A stretch of 64,000 nucleotides of DNA from the NCBI RefSeq assembly GCF_044772865.1, contig NZ_CP173029.1, forward strand, positions 1,922,001-1,986,000. The letters are read 5' to 3'. Positions 49,982 through 58,685 of this stretch are shown here, one piece after another. Within the stretch, counting starts at the first letter, position 1. Each line of letters begins with the position of its first letter. This stretch comes from Algirhabdus cladophorae (GTDB lineage: Bacteria; Pseudomonadota; Alphaproteobacteria; Rhodobacterales; Rhodobacteraceae). The position numbers and the translations under genes are program-made. The notes beneath the pieces were generated by a model. That model saw only the letters and a program-made list of their open reading frames with translations. It had not been told where the DNA came from and did not search any database.

Positions 49982-50219
49982 ACTTTTGCCCAAAAAACGA
50001 CAACGCAAAAGAGGTCGCGATCGCAACCATCAAGGTCGCACCCAAAAGAAATCACTCAGAACCCATGGTTTTTGCGAATTTCAAGGAAAATGCAATTTAT
50101 TTGGGCGTTTTTGCTCGACTGTTAAGCCCCTAATAAACATTGCCAAAATCTTAACCCACGCTATCTTAGCGTCATCCCACCCCAAAAAGTCTACGCAGTA
50201 CTACGTATTGCCTCGCAAC

Positions 50220-50242
50220 TTTGGTAAGATTAATTTACCAAA
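50220..50242. promoter_or_regulatory. inverted repeat upstream of dctP
   Basis: TTTGGTAA (50220-50227) and TTACCAAA (50235-50242) are perfect arms around seven bases, 64 bases before the dctP start. It may be an operator for the adjacent GntR protein. The rest of 49935-50305 is an AT-rich divergent promoter region without further recognised elements. Confidence 0.45.
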
Positions 50243-50305
50243 ATAGTGATTCTGTGGGGAGACAGAGGAGCAATTTCTTTGTGACCACTTAATTGGGAGG
50301 AAATA

Positions 50306-51340
50306 ATGAAAACCAAAATAATCGCAGCCCTTGCGGCAGCCACCATGCTGACCGGCACGGCTCAGGCACAAACTCAACTGGAAATGACATCCTCATTCGG
50401 TAAGAACCTGCCAATCTTGGGCACTGCGGGCACCGACTTTGTTGAGAAAATCAACGGCATTTCCTCGGACGTAGAATTCGAGCACTTTGATCCAGGCAAG
50501 CTGGTTCCAACGCTCGAAGCTTTGGACGCTGTCTCGAACGGTTCCGTAGACGCCGCTTATGCGACATCCGGCTACTGGCAGGGCAAAATCAACTCGGCAT
50601 CGTTGTTTGCCGCTGTTCCATTTGGCCCAGAAGCTGGCGAATTCCTGGGATGGATCCTTTATGACGACGGTGCTGCCTTGTGGCAGGAAATGTATGACGA
50701 GAACGGTTATAACGTTGTCGCCACACCTTGCGGCGTGATCGCCCCAGAAACATCCGGCTGGTTCAAAAACGAAATCACAGGTCCTGCGGATCTGGAAGGT
50801 TTGAACATGCGTTTCTTCGGCCTCGGCGCCAAAGTCATGCAGAAAATGGGTGTCTCTACATCCTTGCTGGGTGCCTCTGACATCTTCCCCGCCCTTGAGC
50901 GTGGTGCGATTGATGCGACAGAATTCTCGATGCCCCGGATCGATGCGCGCTTGGGCTTCCACAAAATCGCCAAGTACAATTACTTCCCTGGCTGGCACCA
51001 GCCATCGACGTTGTTTGAACTGCTGATCAACAAAGACGTCTATGAAGATCTGTCTGATGTTGCCAAAAAGCAGATCGAAGTAGCCTGCCTTGCCAACATC
51101 ACAACCAACTTGGCTGAAGGCGAAGCAACAAACTTTGCGGCTATGGTCGACAACGCTGAAAACAACGGCGTGACCATCAAAACATGGTCGCCCGAGATGC
51201 TGGCCATGTTCGAAGAGAACTGGAACGAAGTCGCAGCAGAACTGGCCGAAGGCGACCCCTTCTTCCAGAAAGTCTGGAACGACTTGCAAGAATACCGTGA
51301 AGGTTATGCGAACTGGGCCAAGATCTACCTGCCCCGCTAA
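50306..51340 (+). CDS. TRAP transporter periplasmic binding protein (DctP type)
   Basis: 344 residues; GGGAGG upstream of ATG 50306. A Sec signal peptide (KTKIIAALAAATMLTGTAQA) precedes the DctP fold; the conserved Arg for the substrate carboxylate should lie in GLNMRFFGLGAKVMQKMG, and the dimer-type segment ATEFSMPRIDARLGFHKIAKYN resembles the TakP/FcbT1 type, which bind 2-oxo or aromatic carboxylates. Substrate is unknown. First gene of dctPQM. A hairpin at 51360-51385 separates it from dctQ. Confidence 0.9.
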   Translation: MKTKIIAALAAATMLTGTAQAQTQLEMTSSFGKNLPILGTAGTDFVEKINGISSDVEFEHFDPGKLVPTLEALDAVSNGSVDAAYATSGYWQGKINSASLFAAVPFGPEAGEFLGWILYDDGAALWQEMYDENGYNVVATPCGVIAPETSGWFKNEITGPADLEGLNMRFFGLGAKVMQKMGVSTSLLGASDIFPALERGAIDATEFSMPRIDARLGFHKIAKYNYFPGWHQPSTLFELLINKDVYEDLSDVAKKQIEVACLANITTNLAEGEATNFAAMVDNAENNGVTIKTWSPEMLAMFEENWNEVAAELAEGDPFFQKVWNDLQEYREGYANWAKIYLPR

Positions 51341-51359
51341 GCCACGGCTACTCTAACAC

Positions 51360-51385
51360 AAGGCGGTCCGGAAACGGGCCGCCTT
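51360..51385 (+). terminator. hairpin between dctP and dctQ
   Basis: AAGGCGGTCC pairs with GGGCCGCCTT around a six-base loop. No T-tract follows, so it more likely protects the dctP mRNA 3' end or lowers dctQM expression than fully terminates. Confidence 0.55.
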
Positions 51386-51422
51386 ACCTTTACCCAAAAC
51401 AATAATAATGAGGGACAGCGAC

Positions 51423-52211
51423 ATGTCAGGCTCTCCAATTGAAGCGGCTGAGGCCTCTATCTCCATCTCGGATCCCGGCGAAGTGAACCGTGATCAGCAC
51501 CTTTGGGGCGACCGGCTGATGATCAACATCGGCAATATCACCGCATGGCTGTTTCCCTTGCTTATGGTGGCCATTGTCACCCAAGTGATCATCCGCAAGA
51601 TGGGCTATAATCAGGCCTGGCTCGATGACGCCCAATGGTGGATGTATGGCTTTGCAATGCTGGTGGGCTTTGGCTATGCGATCACCACCGACAGCCATGT
51701 GCGCGTCGATATCCTGCACCAAAACTTTAGCCCTGAACGCAAAGCCCGGATCGAGGTCTTCGCCCTTGGCTGGCTGTTATTGCCGTTCCTTGGCATCATG
51801 ACCGACTTTTTGTTCCACTACGCAGTGTCGTCTGTGGTGGCGCGCGAAGGCTCTGACAGCCCCAATGGCTTGCACATGCTCTATTTGCTCAAGGCCAGCC
51901 TGCCCTTGATGTTCTTTGTTGCGATTATTGCGGCATGGTCTGCCACCAAACGCAATCTGGGGATGCTCAAACCCGTGACCTTTGCGCGGATGATCATGGC
52001 CACCCTGCCCTTTGCGATCTTCGTGGCCGACCGCATCGTGTTTTATGCGCTTTACTGGTTTACGCGGATCAGCAACCCTGATCTGAACCCGCGCCGCATC
52101 AGCCGCGAACCCATCTTTGAATATGAAGTTTTGATTGCCGTGATCCTTTTGGCCCTCGTTGCCGCAATAAGCATCCTGCGCAACCGCAATTCCCCATCGA
52201 GCGAGGCCTAA
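51423..52211 (+). CDS. TRAP transporter small permease (DctQ type)
   Basis: 262 residues from ATG 51423 (GAGGGA upstream). The typical DctQ part spans residues about 30-185 with four membrane segments and the family's WLDDAQWWMYGFAMLVGFGYA and DSHVRVDILHQNFS stretch. An extra C-terminal region with two more spans makes it longer than the usual 160-190 residues, as in transporters of the TakP/FcbT-like branch. It pairs with the large permease, whose gene begins four bases later. Confidence 0.88.
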   Translation: MSGSPIEAAEASISISDPGEVNRDQHLWGDRLMINIGNITAWLFPLLMVAIVTQVIIRKMGYNQAWLDDAQWWMYGFAMLVGFGYAITTDSHVRVDILHQNFSPERKARIEVFALGWLLLPFLGIMTDFLFHYAVSSVVAREGSDSPNGLHMLYLLKASLPLMFFVAIIAAWSATKRNLGMLKPVTFARMIMATLPFAIFVADRIVFYALYWFTRISNPDLNPRRISREPIFEYEVLIAVILLALVAAISILRNRNSPSSEA

Positions 52212-52214
52212 TCT

Positions 52215-53663
52215 ATGCAAATTCTATCGCTCATGGGCGACGTGATGACCCTGAACCACTGGCTGGTTCTGGCGATGTTCATCACCTTTATCGTCATGCT
52301 CTTTCGCGGCATTCCCGTGGCTTTTGCCCTTGTGGGCGTGTCCTTGGTCTTTGTGATCTTGGCCGAATACATCCTTGATCCCAATCGCAAGCTGATCGGC
52401 GAATACATCGATTATCGCTCGACCAAGATCAATTATACCAAGCTTTCGGCAAACGCTGGTCGCTTCTTTGGCGGCATCATCAAGAACCCCGTCCTCGTTG
52501 CCCTGCCGATGTTCATCTTCATGGGCTTGATGCTGGATCAATCCGGTGTGGCCCAACGGCTTATGCGCTCGATGCAGGTCCTGTTTGGCGCATTGCGCGG
52601 TGGCCTTGCCCTGTCGGTCATGCTGATCGGTATTATCTTGGCAGCCTCCACTGGCGTGATCGGCGCGTCCGTTGTGCTGCTGGGTGTTATGGGCATCCCT
52701 GCAATGATGAACCAAGGCTACGCCAAGCCCATTGCCACGGGCACTATCGCCGCATCGGGCACCCTTGGCATCCTGATCCCGCCATCGATCATGCTTGTGA
52801 TCATGTCCGACCAACTGGCGATCAGCCTAGGCGATCTGTTCATGGGCGCGCTTTTCCCCGGTCTGATCTTGGGGGGGCTTTATATCCTGTTCATCATCGG
52901 GTTTGGGATCCTTAGCCCCAAATCCATGCCATTGCCCGAAAACCGCGAGCCTGTGACGATGAAAGTTGTGGGCGATGTGGCCTTGGCGGTGGTGCCGCCT
53001 ATGGCGCTGATCCTTTTGGTGCTCGGCTCGATCTTCTTTGGTCTGGCCACCCCAACCGAGGCCTCTGGTCTTGGCGCTATGGGGGCCACTTTGCTGGCAC
53101 TCTTCTCGAACAACCTGACACTCAAAGTGTTCAAAGACGTGATGCGTCAGACGCTTAATACCTGCGGCTATATCGTGGGTATTTTCATCGCAGCCAACTT
53201 CTTTGCCTTGATCCTGCGCCGCTACAATGGCGACAGCATCATCACGGACATGGTGCTGGGCAGCTTTGACAACCCTTACATGGTGGTGGCGTTTATCCTG
53301 TTCATCATCTTCCTCTTGGGCTTCTTGCTGGACTGGATCGAGATCACGCTGATTATCATGCCGCTGATGCTGCCGGTTGTGCTGGGTCTCAACATCCCCG
53401 TGGACGGCTATGGCATCGTCGATGACCCCTCAGTGGTCTGGTTTGCGATCCTTGTGGCGGTGACCTTACAAACCAGTTTCCTTACGCCGCCTGTTGGATT
53501 TGCCCTGTTCTATCTCAAGGGTGTTTGCCCGCCCGAGATCTCGCTGGGCCATATCTACAAAGGCGTCATTCCCTTTGTCATCCTACAGCTAGCGGGCCTG
53601 TGCATCGTGTTCTTCTATCCCGAACTGGCCACATGGCTGCCGGCCAAGGCCTACGCAAACTAG
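52215..53663 (+). CDS. TRAP transporter large permease (DctM type)
   Basis: 482 residues, about twelve membrane spans. Typical segments are PMFIFMGLMLDQSGVAQRL, the GIIGASVVLLGVMGIPAMM and ASGTLGILIPPSIMLVI scaffold motifs, and LQTSFLTPPVGFALFYLKG near the end. It carries sodium-coupled import of the solute delivered by the DctP protein. The operon ends at the terminator 53688-53719. Confidence 0.92.
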   Translation: MQILSLMGDVMTLNHWLVLAMFITFIVMLFRGIPVAFALVGVSLVFVILAEYILDPNRKLIGEYIDYRSTKINYTKLSANAGRFFGGIIKNPVLVALPMFIFMGLMLDQSGVAQRLMRSMQVLFGALRGGLALSVMLIGIILAASTGVIGASVVLLGVMGIPAMMNQGYAKPIATGTIAASGTLGILIPPSIMLVIMSDQLAISLGDLFMGALFPGLILGGLYILFIIGFGILSPKSMPLPENREPVTMKVVGDVALAVVPPMALILLVLGSIFFGLATPTEASGLGAMGATLLALFSNNLTLKVFKDVMRQTLNTCGYIVGIFIAANFFALILRRYNGDSIITDMVLGSFDNPYMVVAFILFIIFLLGFLLDWIEITLIIMPLMLPVVLGLNIPVDGYGIVDDPSVVWFAILVAVTLQTSFLTPPVGFALFYLKGVCPPEISLGHIYKGVIPFVILQLAGLCIVFFYPELATWLPAKAYAN

Positions 53664-53687
53664 GCCCCACCGCACCCAAAACCTGCA

Positions 53688-53719
53688 AAAAGCCCGCCCT
53701 GATATCACGGCGGGCTTTT
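53688..53719. terminator. rho-independent terminator after dctM
   Basis: AAAAGCCCGCC and GGCGGGCTTTT form a stem with A and T runs on its two sides, 25 bases after the dctM stop. Confidence 0.9.
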
Positions 53720-53810
53720 CTGCTTATGGGGTATCCGCACCAGAATTCCCCTAGCCAAGACCCAAGGACCCGCTAAGCTGCGGGTATCTTTTTTGAAGGG
53801 GGATATGTTC

Positions 53811-54689
53811 ATGAGTCTTATGGGAACATTGGCCAAAGTGGCCGTAGGTATAGCTGTGGCCAAAGGCGCCAGCGCAATGATGAAAGGCGCCCAAGGCGCG
53901 CAATCCGGTCAGGCCTCGGCGGGCGGCATGTTTGGCGGTGCACATTCGCCTCAGACAGCACAAACCGGCGGCGGCATCGAGGACATGCTCGGCGGGATGT
54001 TGGGCGGTGGCGGCGGTGCGGCTGGCGGTCTTGGGGGTCTACTTGAAGGGCTTCAAGGCGGCGGCTCGGGCGGTGCATCCGGTGGCTTGGACAGCCTTTT
54101 GGGCGGCCTCACTGGCGCTGGCAGCGCAGGCCAAGCCGGTGGTTTGGGCGGCCTTTTAGGCGGTTTAACCGGCAGCACGGGTGGAACATCCGGTGGCCTT
54201 GGTGGGCTGCTAGGCGGCCTTGCAGCAGCCGCCGGTGCAGGTGGTGCGGCAGGTGCAGCCTCTGGCGGCTTTGGTGGCATGCTCAACAGCGCCCTAGCCC
54301 GCGGCGGCGAGCCCGAAGTCCCCCCCTCGCCCGAACAGGAAATGGGCGCAGCCCTGATGCTGCGCGCAATGATCCAAGCGGCCAAATCTGACGGCCAGAT
54401 CGATGATGCCGAACGCGCCAAGATCATGGATAAGCTGGGCGATATCAGTCCCGAAGAACGCGAGTTTGTGAATGCAGAATTGGCAGCCCCTGTGGATCCC
54501 GCAGCGCTTGCAGGCCAAACGCCCGCAGGCCTTGCGCCGCAAATCTACGCCATGTCCGTGCTGGCCATCGATCTGGACAACCAAAACGAGGCCCAATACC
54601 TGCACAGCCTGGCCAACGCCATGGGCCTCGATCAGGCCAGCGTGAACAGCATCCACGATCAGTTTGGCGTACCAAAGCTCTATTCCTAA
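53811..54689 (+). CDS. Gly-rich DUF533 (TerB-like) protein
   Basis: 292 residues from ATG 53811 (AAGGGGG eight bases upstream; ATG 53805 is also in frame). Residues 1-30 are hydrophobic, residues about 30-165 are a Gly/Ala-rich low-complexity region with repeats of the type GGLGGLLGGL, and residues about 180-290 are a DUF533/TerB-like helical domain (MLRAMIQAAKSDGQIDDAER, EEREFVNAELAAP, YLHSLANAMGLD). The YebE-like relatives are inner-membrane proteins of unknown role. The Gly-rich part is unusually long. It is monocistronic, with terminators on both sides. Confidence 0.82.
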   Translation: MSLMGTLAKVAVGIAVAKGASAMMKGAQGAQSGQASAGGMFGGAHSPQTAQTGGGIEDMLGGMLGGGGGAAGGLGGLLEGLQGGGSGGASGGLDSLLGGLTGAGSAGQAGGLGGLLGGLTGSTGGTSGGLGGLLGGLAAAAGAGGAAGAASGGFGGMLNSALARGGEPEVPPSPEQEMGAALMLRAMIQAAKSDGQIDDAERAKIMDKLGDISPEEREFVNAELAAPVDPAALAGQTPAGLAPQIYAMSVLAIDLDNQNEAQYLHSLANAMGLDQASVNSIHDQFGVPKLYS

Positions 54690-54700
54690 ACAAACGGATT

Positions 54701-54728
54701 AAAGCCCCCGCATCTTGCGGAGGGCTTT
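54701..54728. terminator. terminator after the DUF533 gene
   Basis: AAAGCCC (54701-54707) pairs with GGGCTTT (54722-54728), with extra CCG/CGG pairing inside, 12 bases after the stop. Confidence 0.75.
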
Positions 54729-54765
54729 AGCCCATCTCGGGGCCGACCCTTTTATCAAAAGCCTC

Positions 54766-55173
54766 TTACCGCCGTCCACAAGTCACTTGGGTTATCTTGT
54801 TTTCTACGGCCCCCAAGAAATCCGCACGGGCATCGGTTCCCGCATAAGGCAATGTCCCGCCAGTATCGTCATAGACAACCATCATAATGTTTTTGGCCGT
54901 GTTCTCGTATTTGTTCAAAATCATGAAGGGCTCTCCGTTTCTAAGTGTGACATCTTTGGAGGGACCACCATTCACAATACTCTGGCCATTGATCGTAAAG
55001 CCATTTGGAACCCCTTGCCTTAAAGCACGGCGGACCAATGCGCTGACAGGTTTGCCAACAAAGCTTTGATAGGCGGACGCACCACATGTATCCCCCGCTA
55101 AAGACGGGTTTTGCGAAAGGCACCCGGACAAAACGACAAAAAACGCAAGTGCACCTAAGCGAGACTGAAACAT
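54766..55173 (-). CDS. putative lipoprotein
   Basis: 135 residues from ATG 55173. The N-terminus RLGALAFFVVLSGCLSQ has a lipobox (LSGC), so lipid attachment at the Cys is likely. The mature part begins CGASAYQSFVGKPVSAL, resembling the start of I78-type inhibitors, but I do not see the rest of that family, so this is only a resemblance. Two later Cys may bond. Function unknown. Confidence 0.6.
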   Translation of the reverse strand: MFQSRLGALAFFVVLSGCLSQNPSLAGDTCGASAYQSFVGKPVSALVRRALRQGVPNGFTINGQSIVNGGPSKDVTLRNGEPFMILNKYENTAKNIMMVVYDDTGGTLPYAGTDARADFLGAVENKITQVTCGRR

Positions 55174-55294
55174 TGAACCAACTACCTTACCCATAGGGAT
55201 TTATTCACAAAACCGGATAACGTGCCAATCTTGGCACCCACGTCACAGATTAACAAAGCCATCGCTGTTAGTCATGATGCCTGACGAAAATAAC

Positions 55295-56446
55295 TCAACT
55301 TTTTTGCGACGCGTCTAACCGACAACCGATAAACCGCGCGAGCCGGTCCAGTTCCGCATCCAGTTTTTTGGTCCGTGCCATCGTCCATTTCACACCTTTT
55401 TCCGGCCACAGGTTGACCAGTTTCAAAGTCTCCGCCTTGCGATCTGCGGCCACTTCGACCCGCCCAACCATCCGCGCGCCTTCCAACAAGGGGTAGACAT
55501 AATAGCCGTATTTGCGTTTCGCTGCTGGCACGAAAATCTCGATCTTGTAGTCCATCCCAAACAGCCGTTTCAGGCGGTCGCGATCCCGTATGGCCGGATC
55601 AAACGGGTTCAAAATCCGCAACCGCGAGGTGGGATCGGGGGCCGCTGCAATCCGCGCCTCAATATCGGCTACAGCGAACGCCTCGCGCCACGACCCATCT
55701 GCGGCTTGAACCTCTACTGGCATCAAATCCGCCTGCCCCATCCAATCGCGCGCCTCTGCCAGCGTCATGGCTTCCCAAAACCCTTGCAACTCCTTGGCCG
55801 TGGCAAAGCCCAAGCGCTCCATCGCTTGGGTGCACAACCAATTGATCTGGCCCGCATCCGCCACCTCAGCCAAGCGTAATTCATCGGGAAAGACGCGTTC
55901 CGGCAGGTTATAGAATTTCTTGAAATTCTCGCGATAGCACGTGGCCAGATCGCCTTTGTACCACATGTAATCCAGCGCCATTTTGTGGGGAGGACGGGAC
56001 CAGACTACCGATGGATCCGCGCGTTTTGTGTCCCACGCATGGGTCGACAGTGCCCCCTCTTGGGCAATCCGCGCACGCATGGCCGCGCGGAACGCGTCAT
56101 CCGGCATCGATTTGAACCATTTGGCCACTTCGCGTTCTTTGCGCTGAAATTGCCGCCGCCAATAGGGCAAGGTTTCCATGGGAATGATCGAGGCATCATG
56201 CGTGTAGTGTTCAAACACGGCACGGTCTTTGGCCAACAGCGGATCGAACATCTTTTCGCGGTAATTCTGATTGCGCGACCACAGGATGTGATGATGCGCG
56301 CGTGACACCACTTGGATCGTATCGAGCTGCACAAAACCCAGATCGCGGATGATCCCCATCACGTCCAAAGGGCCTGTCGGGGCCTGCGCCAAGCCATGGT
56401 TTGCCAGCCATAATCGCCGTGCTTGGGCGTTGGTGATCTTTAACAT
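55295..56446 (-). CDS. YcaQ/AlkZ-type DNA glycosylase (HTH_42)
   Basis: 383 residues. The HTH_42 fold is clear: QARRLWLANHGLAQAP, then FVQLDTIQVVSRAHHHILWSR, which contains the Gln-x-Asp (QLD) catalytic motif of the YcaQ branch rather than the Gln-x-Gln of AlkZ. Later parts include YGYYVYPLLEGARMVGRVEVAADR. YcaQ enzymes unhook interstrand crosslinks and remove bulky adducts; that role is inferred. It is transcribed alone. Confidence 0.87.
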   Translation of the reverse strand: MLKITNAQARRLWLANHGLAQAPTGPLDVMGIIRDLGFVQLDTIQVVSRAHHHILWSRNQNYREKMFDPLLAKDRAVFEHYTHDASIIPMETLPYWRRQFQRKEREVAKWFKSMPDDAFRAAMRARIAQEGALSTHAWDTKRADPSVVWSRPPHKMALDYMWYKGDLATCYRENFKKFYNLPERVFPDELRLAEVADAGQINWLCTQAMERLGFATAKELQGFWEAMTLAEARDWMGQADLMPVEVQAADGSWREAFAVADIEARIAAAPDPTSRLRILNPFDPAIRDRDRLKRLFGMDYKIEIFVPAAKRKYGYYVYPLLEGARMVGRVEVAADRKAETLKLVNLWPEKGVKWTMARTKKLDAELDRLARFIGCRLDASQKS

Positions 56447-56468
56447 TGAGCCGCTGCGTATGGCACCC

Positions 56469-57638
56469 TCATTTCGCCTCCAATGCAGCGATCACGCCGC
56501 GCAATTCTGCCAGCCCGCGCATCCGCCCCAGCAGCGGGTATCCGGGCAGGCTTTCGACGGTCAGGTCCTGCAAAATCGCCTGCCCATGATCCGGCCTGAA
56601 GGGCAATGTTTTTGGCCCGCCACGACGAGCCTCCTCAGCGACCAAAGCCCCTAGGGTCGCCACCATATCCGTGTCACCATCGAGATGGGCGTCCTCGAAA
56701 AAGCTTGTCTTTCCAGCGCCTTGAGGTAGGGTTCTTGATGTATTTCGCAAGTGCACAAAATGGATGCGCGGCCCCAATTGCGCGACAAAACTCGTAGGGT
56801 CAAAATCGGGCGAAACCCCAAGCGAACCCGTGCACATCGTCACCCCGTTTTGCGGCAGATCCACCGCCGCGCACATCTGCGCATAATCCATCTGCGACGA
56901 CAGGATCCGCGGCAATCCAAGCAGGGAAAACGGCGGATCGTCAGGATGCGCGCACATATTGATCCCCACCTCCGCCGCGACCGGAACAACCTCTGCCAAA
57001 AAGTCCGTAAGGTGCTGTTTTAACTTGGTTTCATCGATGCCATCATAGGTCGCTAAAAGGCTGCGCACCTCCTCCAAAGACCAGCCATCATTGGCCCCTG
57101 GCAGGCCCATGGTGACTGTTTGTTGTAGCGTGGATTTTTCCCCATCCGACATCTGGGCAAAGCAGGTTTTGGCCGCCTCAATCGTTGCTGCATCAAAATC
57201 CTCAGCCGCCCCCGCACGACCCAGAATAAACAGATCAAACGCCGCCATACGCACCAGATCAAAGCGCATCGCATGGCCCCCGTGGGGCATCGGCGCTTTC
57301 AGCTCGGTCCGGGTCCAATCCAGCACGGGCATAAAGTTATAGCACACGGTTTTCAGGCCAGCGGCGGCCAAGTTTCGCAAGCTGGTTTTGTAAGCTTCGA
57401 TATGCGCGGCCATGTCCGACCCTTGGGTCTTGATCGCCTCAGAAACGGGCAGGCTTTCGACTACAGACCACGGCAGCGGCGACAGGATTTCTTGACGCTT
57501 TTCAATGGCTTCCAGCGGCCAAACCTCACCGGGGGCATAGTCGTGCAAGGCAGTGACCACCCCTTGGACCCCACACTGGATCATGTCGGCCACGCTCACT
57601 GGATCATGGGGTCCAAACCATCGCCAAGTTTGCTGCAT
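56469..57638 (-). CDS. uxuA: mannonate dehydratase
   Basis: 389 residues, usual length. TIM-barrel enzyme: WRWFGPHDPVSVADMIQCGV, LKTVCYNFMPVLDWTRT, INMCAHPDDPP (metal-binding His) and RIHFVHLRNT with FFEDAHLDGDTDM. It dehydrates D-mannonate to 2-keto-3-deoxygluconate in glucuronate breakdown. The start directly follows the stop of an oxidoreductase gene (TAG-ATG). Last gene of the four-gene operon. Confidence 0.95.
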   Translation of the reverse strand: MQQTWRWFGPHDPVSVADMIQCGVQGVVTALHDYAPGEVWPLEAIEKRQEILSPLPWSVVESLPVSEAIKTQGSDMAAHIEAYKTSLRNLAAAGLKTVCYNFMPVLDWTRTELKAPMPHGGHAMRFDLVRMAAFDLFILGRAGAAEDFDAATIEAAKTCFAQMSDGEKSTLQQTVTMGLPGANDGWSLEEVRSLLATYDGIDETKLKQHLTDFLAEVVPVAAEVGINMCAHPDDPPFSLLGLPRILSSQMDYAQMCAAVDLPQNGVTMCTGSLGVSPDFDPTSFVAQLGPRIHFVHLRNTSRTLPQGAGKTSFFEDAHLDGDTDMVATLGALVAEEARRGGPKTLPFRPDHGQAILQDLTVESLPGYPLLGRMRGLAELRGVIAALEAK

Positions 57639-58685
57639 CTAAGCCTCCTTAGGTTGCCAGCCCTCGTACATCGGGCTGCTTTGGGGAATAGGCAGGTCCA
57701 CCCATGCCCTTTGTCTGTCCGCCTGATAAAGCGCTGTGATCAATTCGATCGAGGCACGCCCATCCATAAGGCTTACGGCAGTGGTGCGATCGCCGTTGAT
57801 GGCGGTGGCCACATCCCGCAAAAAACCCGCAAATCCAGTGGGTTGAACCGGCACGCTTGCCACCACTTGGTCGACGACCTGTTGACTGGCACCGCGGGCC
57901 GTAAAGGTCCAGTCGTCGGCCCCCAAAGCATAGGGTTGCGTCCCGCTTTCTGCGGTCAGGCCTTGGAACATAATCTTGAGCCGGCTCTCATCGTGCCCCG
58001 CCCCGAGGGTCACAGACGAGCTGACCAACGCCCCCAAATCCGTGACCCAATTGATCGCGGCTGTGTCCTCGGTTTCAATGGGGTTGGCCTTGGTATCCAT
58101 GACAGCCGAGACACGGGCAACGGGCCCTAGCAATTGGCATAAAAGATCATGGATATGGATCGCGTGGCCGACGATCGAGCCACCTTGTTCACCGGCCCAA
58201 GTGCCACGCCACGGCACCGCGTAATAGTCCGCCTCGCGCCGCCAATGGGTCTGGGCGTTTGCGGCAATCGCCTGCCCTGTAAGGCCCTTTTCGATCAGGG
58301 CGCGCATCTTGGCAAGGCCCGTTCCGTAGCGATATTGGAACACAGGGAACACTTGTTTTCCCGTTGCCTTTGCCACAGTAATCAATCCGTCTACCTCGAC
58401 CAGAGAGCATCCCAATGGCTTTTCACAAATCACATGACATCCAGCCTCTAGTGCCTTGATTGCAAACGGAACATGCAAATGTGGTGGCAAGCAGATATCG
58501 ACCACATCCACACCCATTTTGACCGCCTCGGCCATATCTGTCACAACCGGAATGTCCCCTGCCATGGCCTTGGCCCGCGCCACGTCCAAGTCACAAATCG
58601 CGACAACTTCAAACTCGGTGCCTGCGCGGTATCCTGCCAAATGCTCGGCCCCGATCCCTGCCCCGATGATTGCAACGCGGATCAT
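57639..58685 (-). CDS. Gfo/Idh/MocA-family oxidoreductase
   Basis: 348 residues. N-terminal Rossmann fold (VAIIGAGIGAEHLAGY) with the family's EKPLG motif (HVICEKPLGCSLVEV) and the C-terminal alpha/beta dimer domain. It acts on sugars or sugar acids with NAD(P). Its ATG overlaps the stop of the next upstream gene (ATGA), and uxuA follows directly. The operon lacks uxuB, so one of the three oxidoreductases may reduce fructuronate; which one is not clear. Confidence 0.88.
   Translation of the reverse strand: MIRVAIIGAGIGAEHLAGYRAGTEFEVVAICDLDVARAKAMAGDIPVVTDMAEAVKMGVDVVDICLPPHLHVPFAIKALEAGCHVICEKPLGCSLVEVDGLITVAKATGKQVFPVFQYRYGTGLAKMRALIEKGLTGQAIAANAQTHWRREADYYAVPWRGTWAGEQGGSIVGHAIHIHDLLCQLLGPVARVSAVMDTKANPIETEDTAAINWVTDLGALVSSSVTLGAGHDESRLKIMFQGLTAESGTQPYALGADDWTFTARGASQQVVDQVVASVPVQPTGFAGFLRDVATAINGDRTTAVSLMDGRASIELITALYQADRQRAWVDLPIPQSSPMYEGWQPKEA

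Noticed and set aside
50393..51289. 298-residue minus-strand open frame
   Set aside because: It is antisense to the TRAP binding-protein gene, with no domain and no ribosome binding site.
54766..55173. Assignment of the lipoprotein to the I78 inhibitor family
   Set aside because: Only the first segment resembles the family; the central and final conserved parts are not visible.
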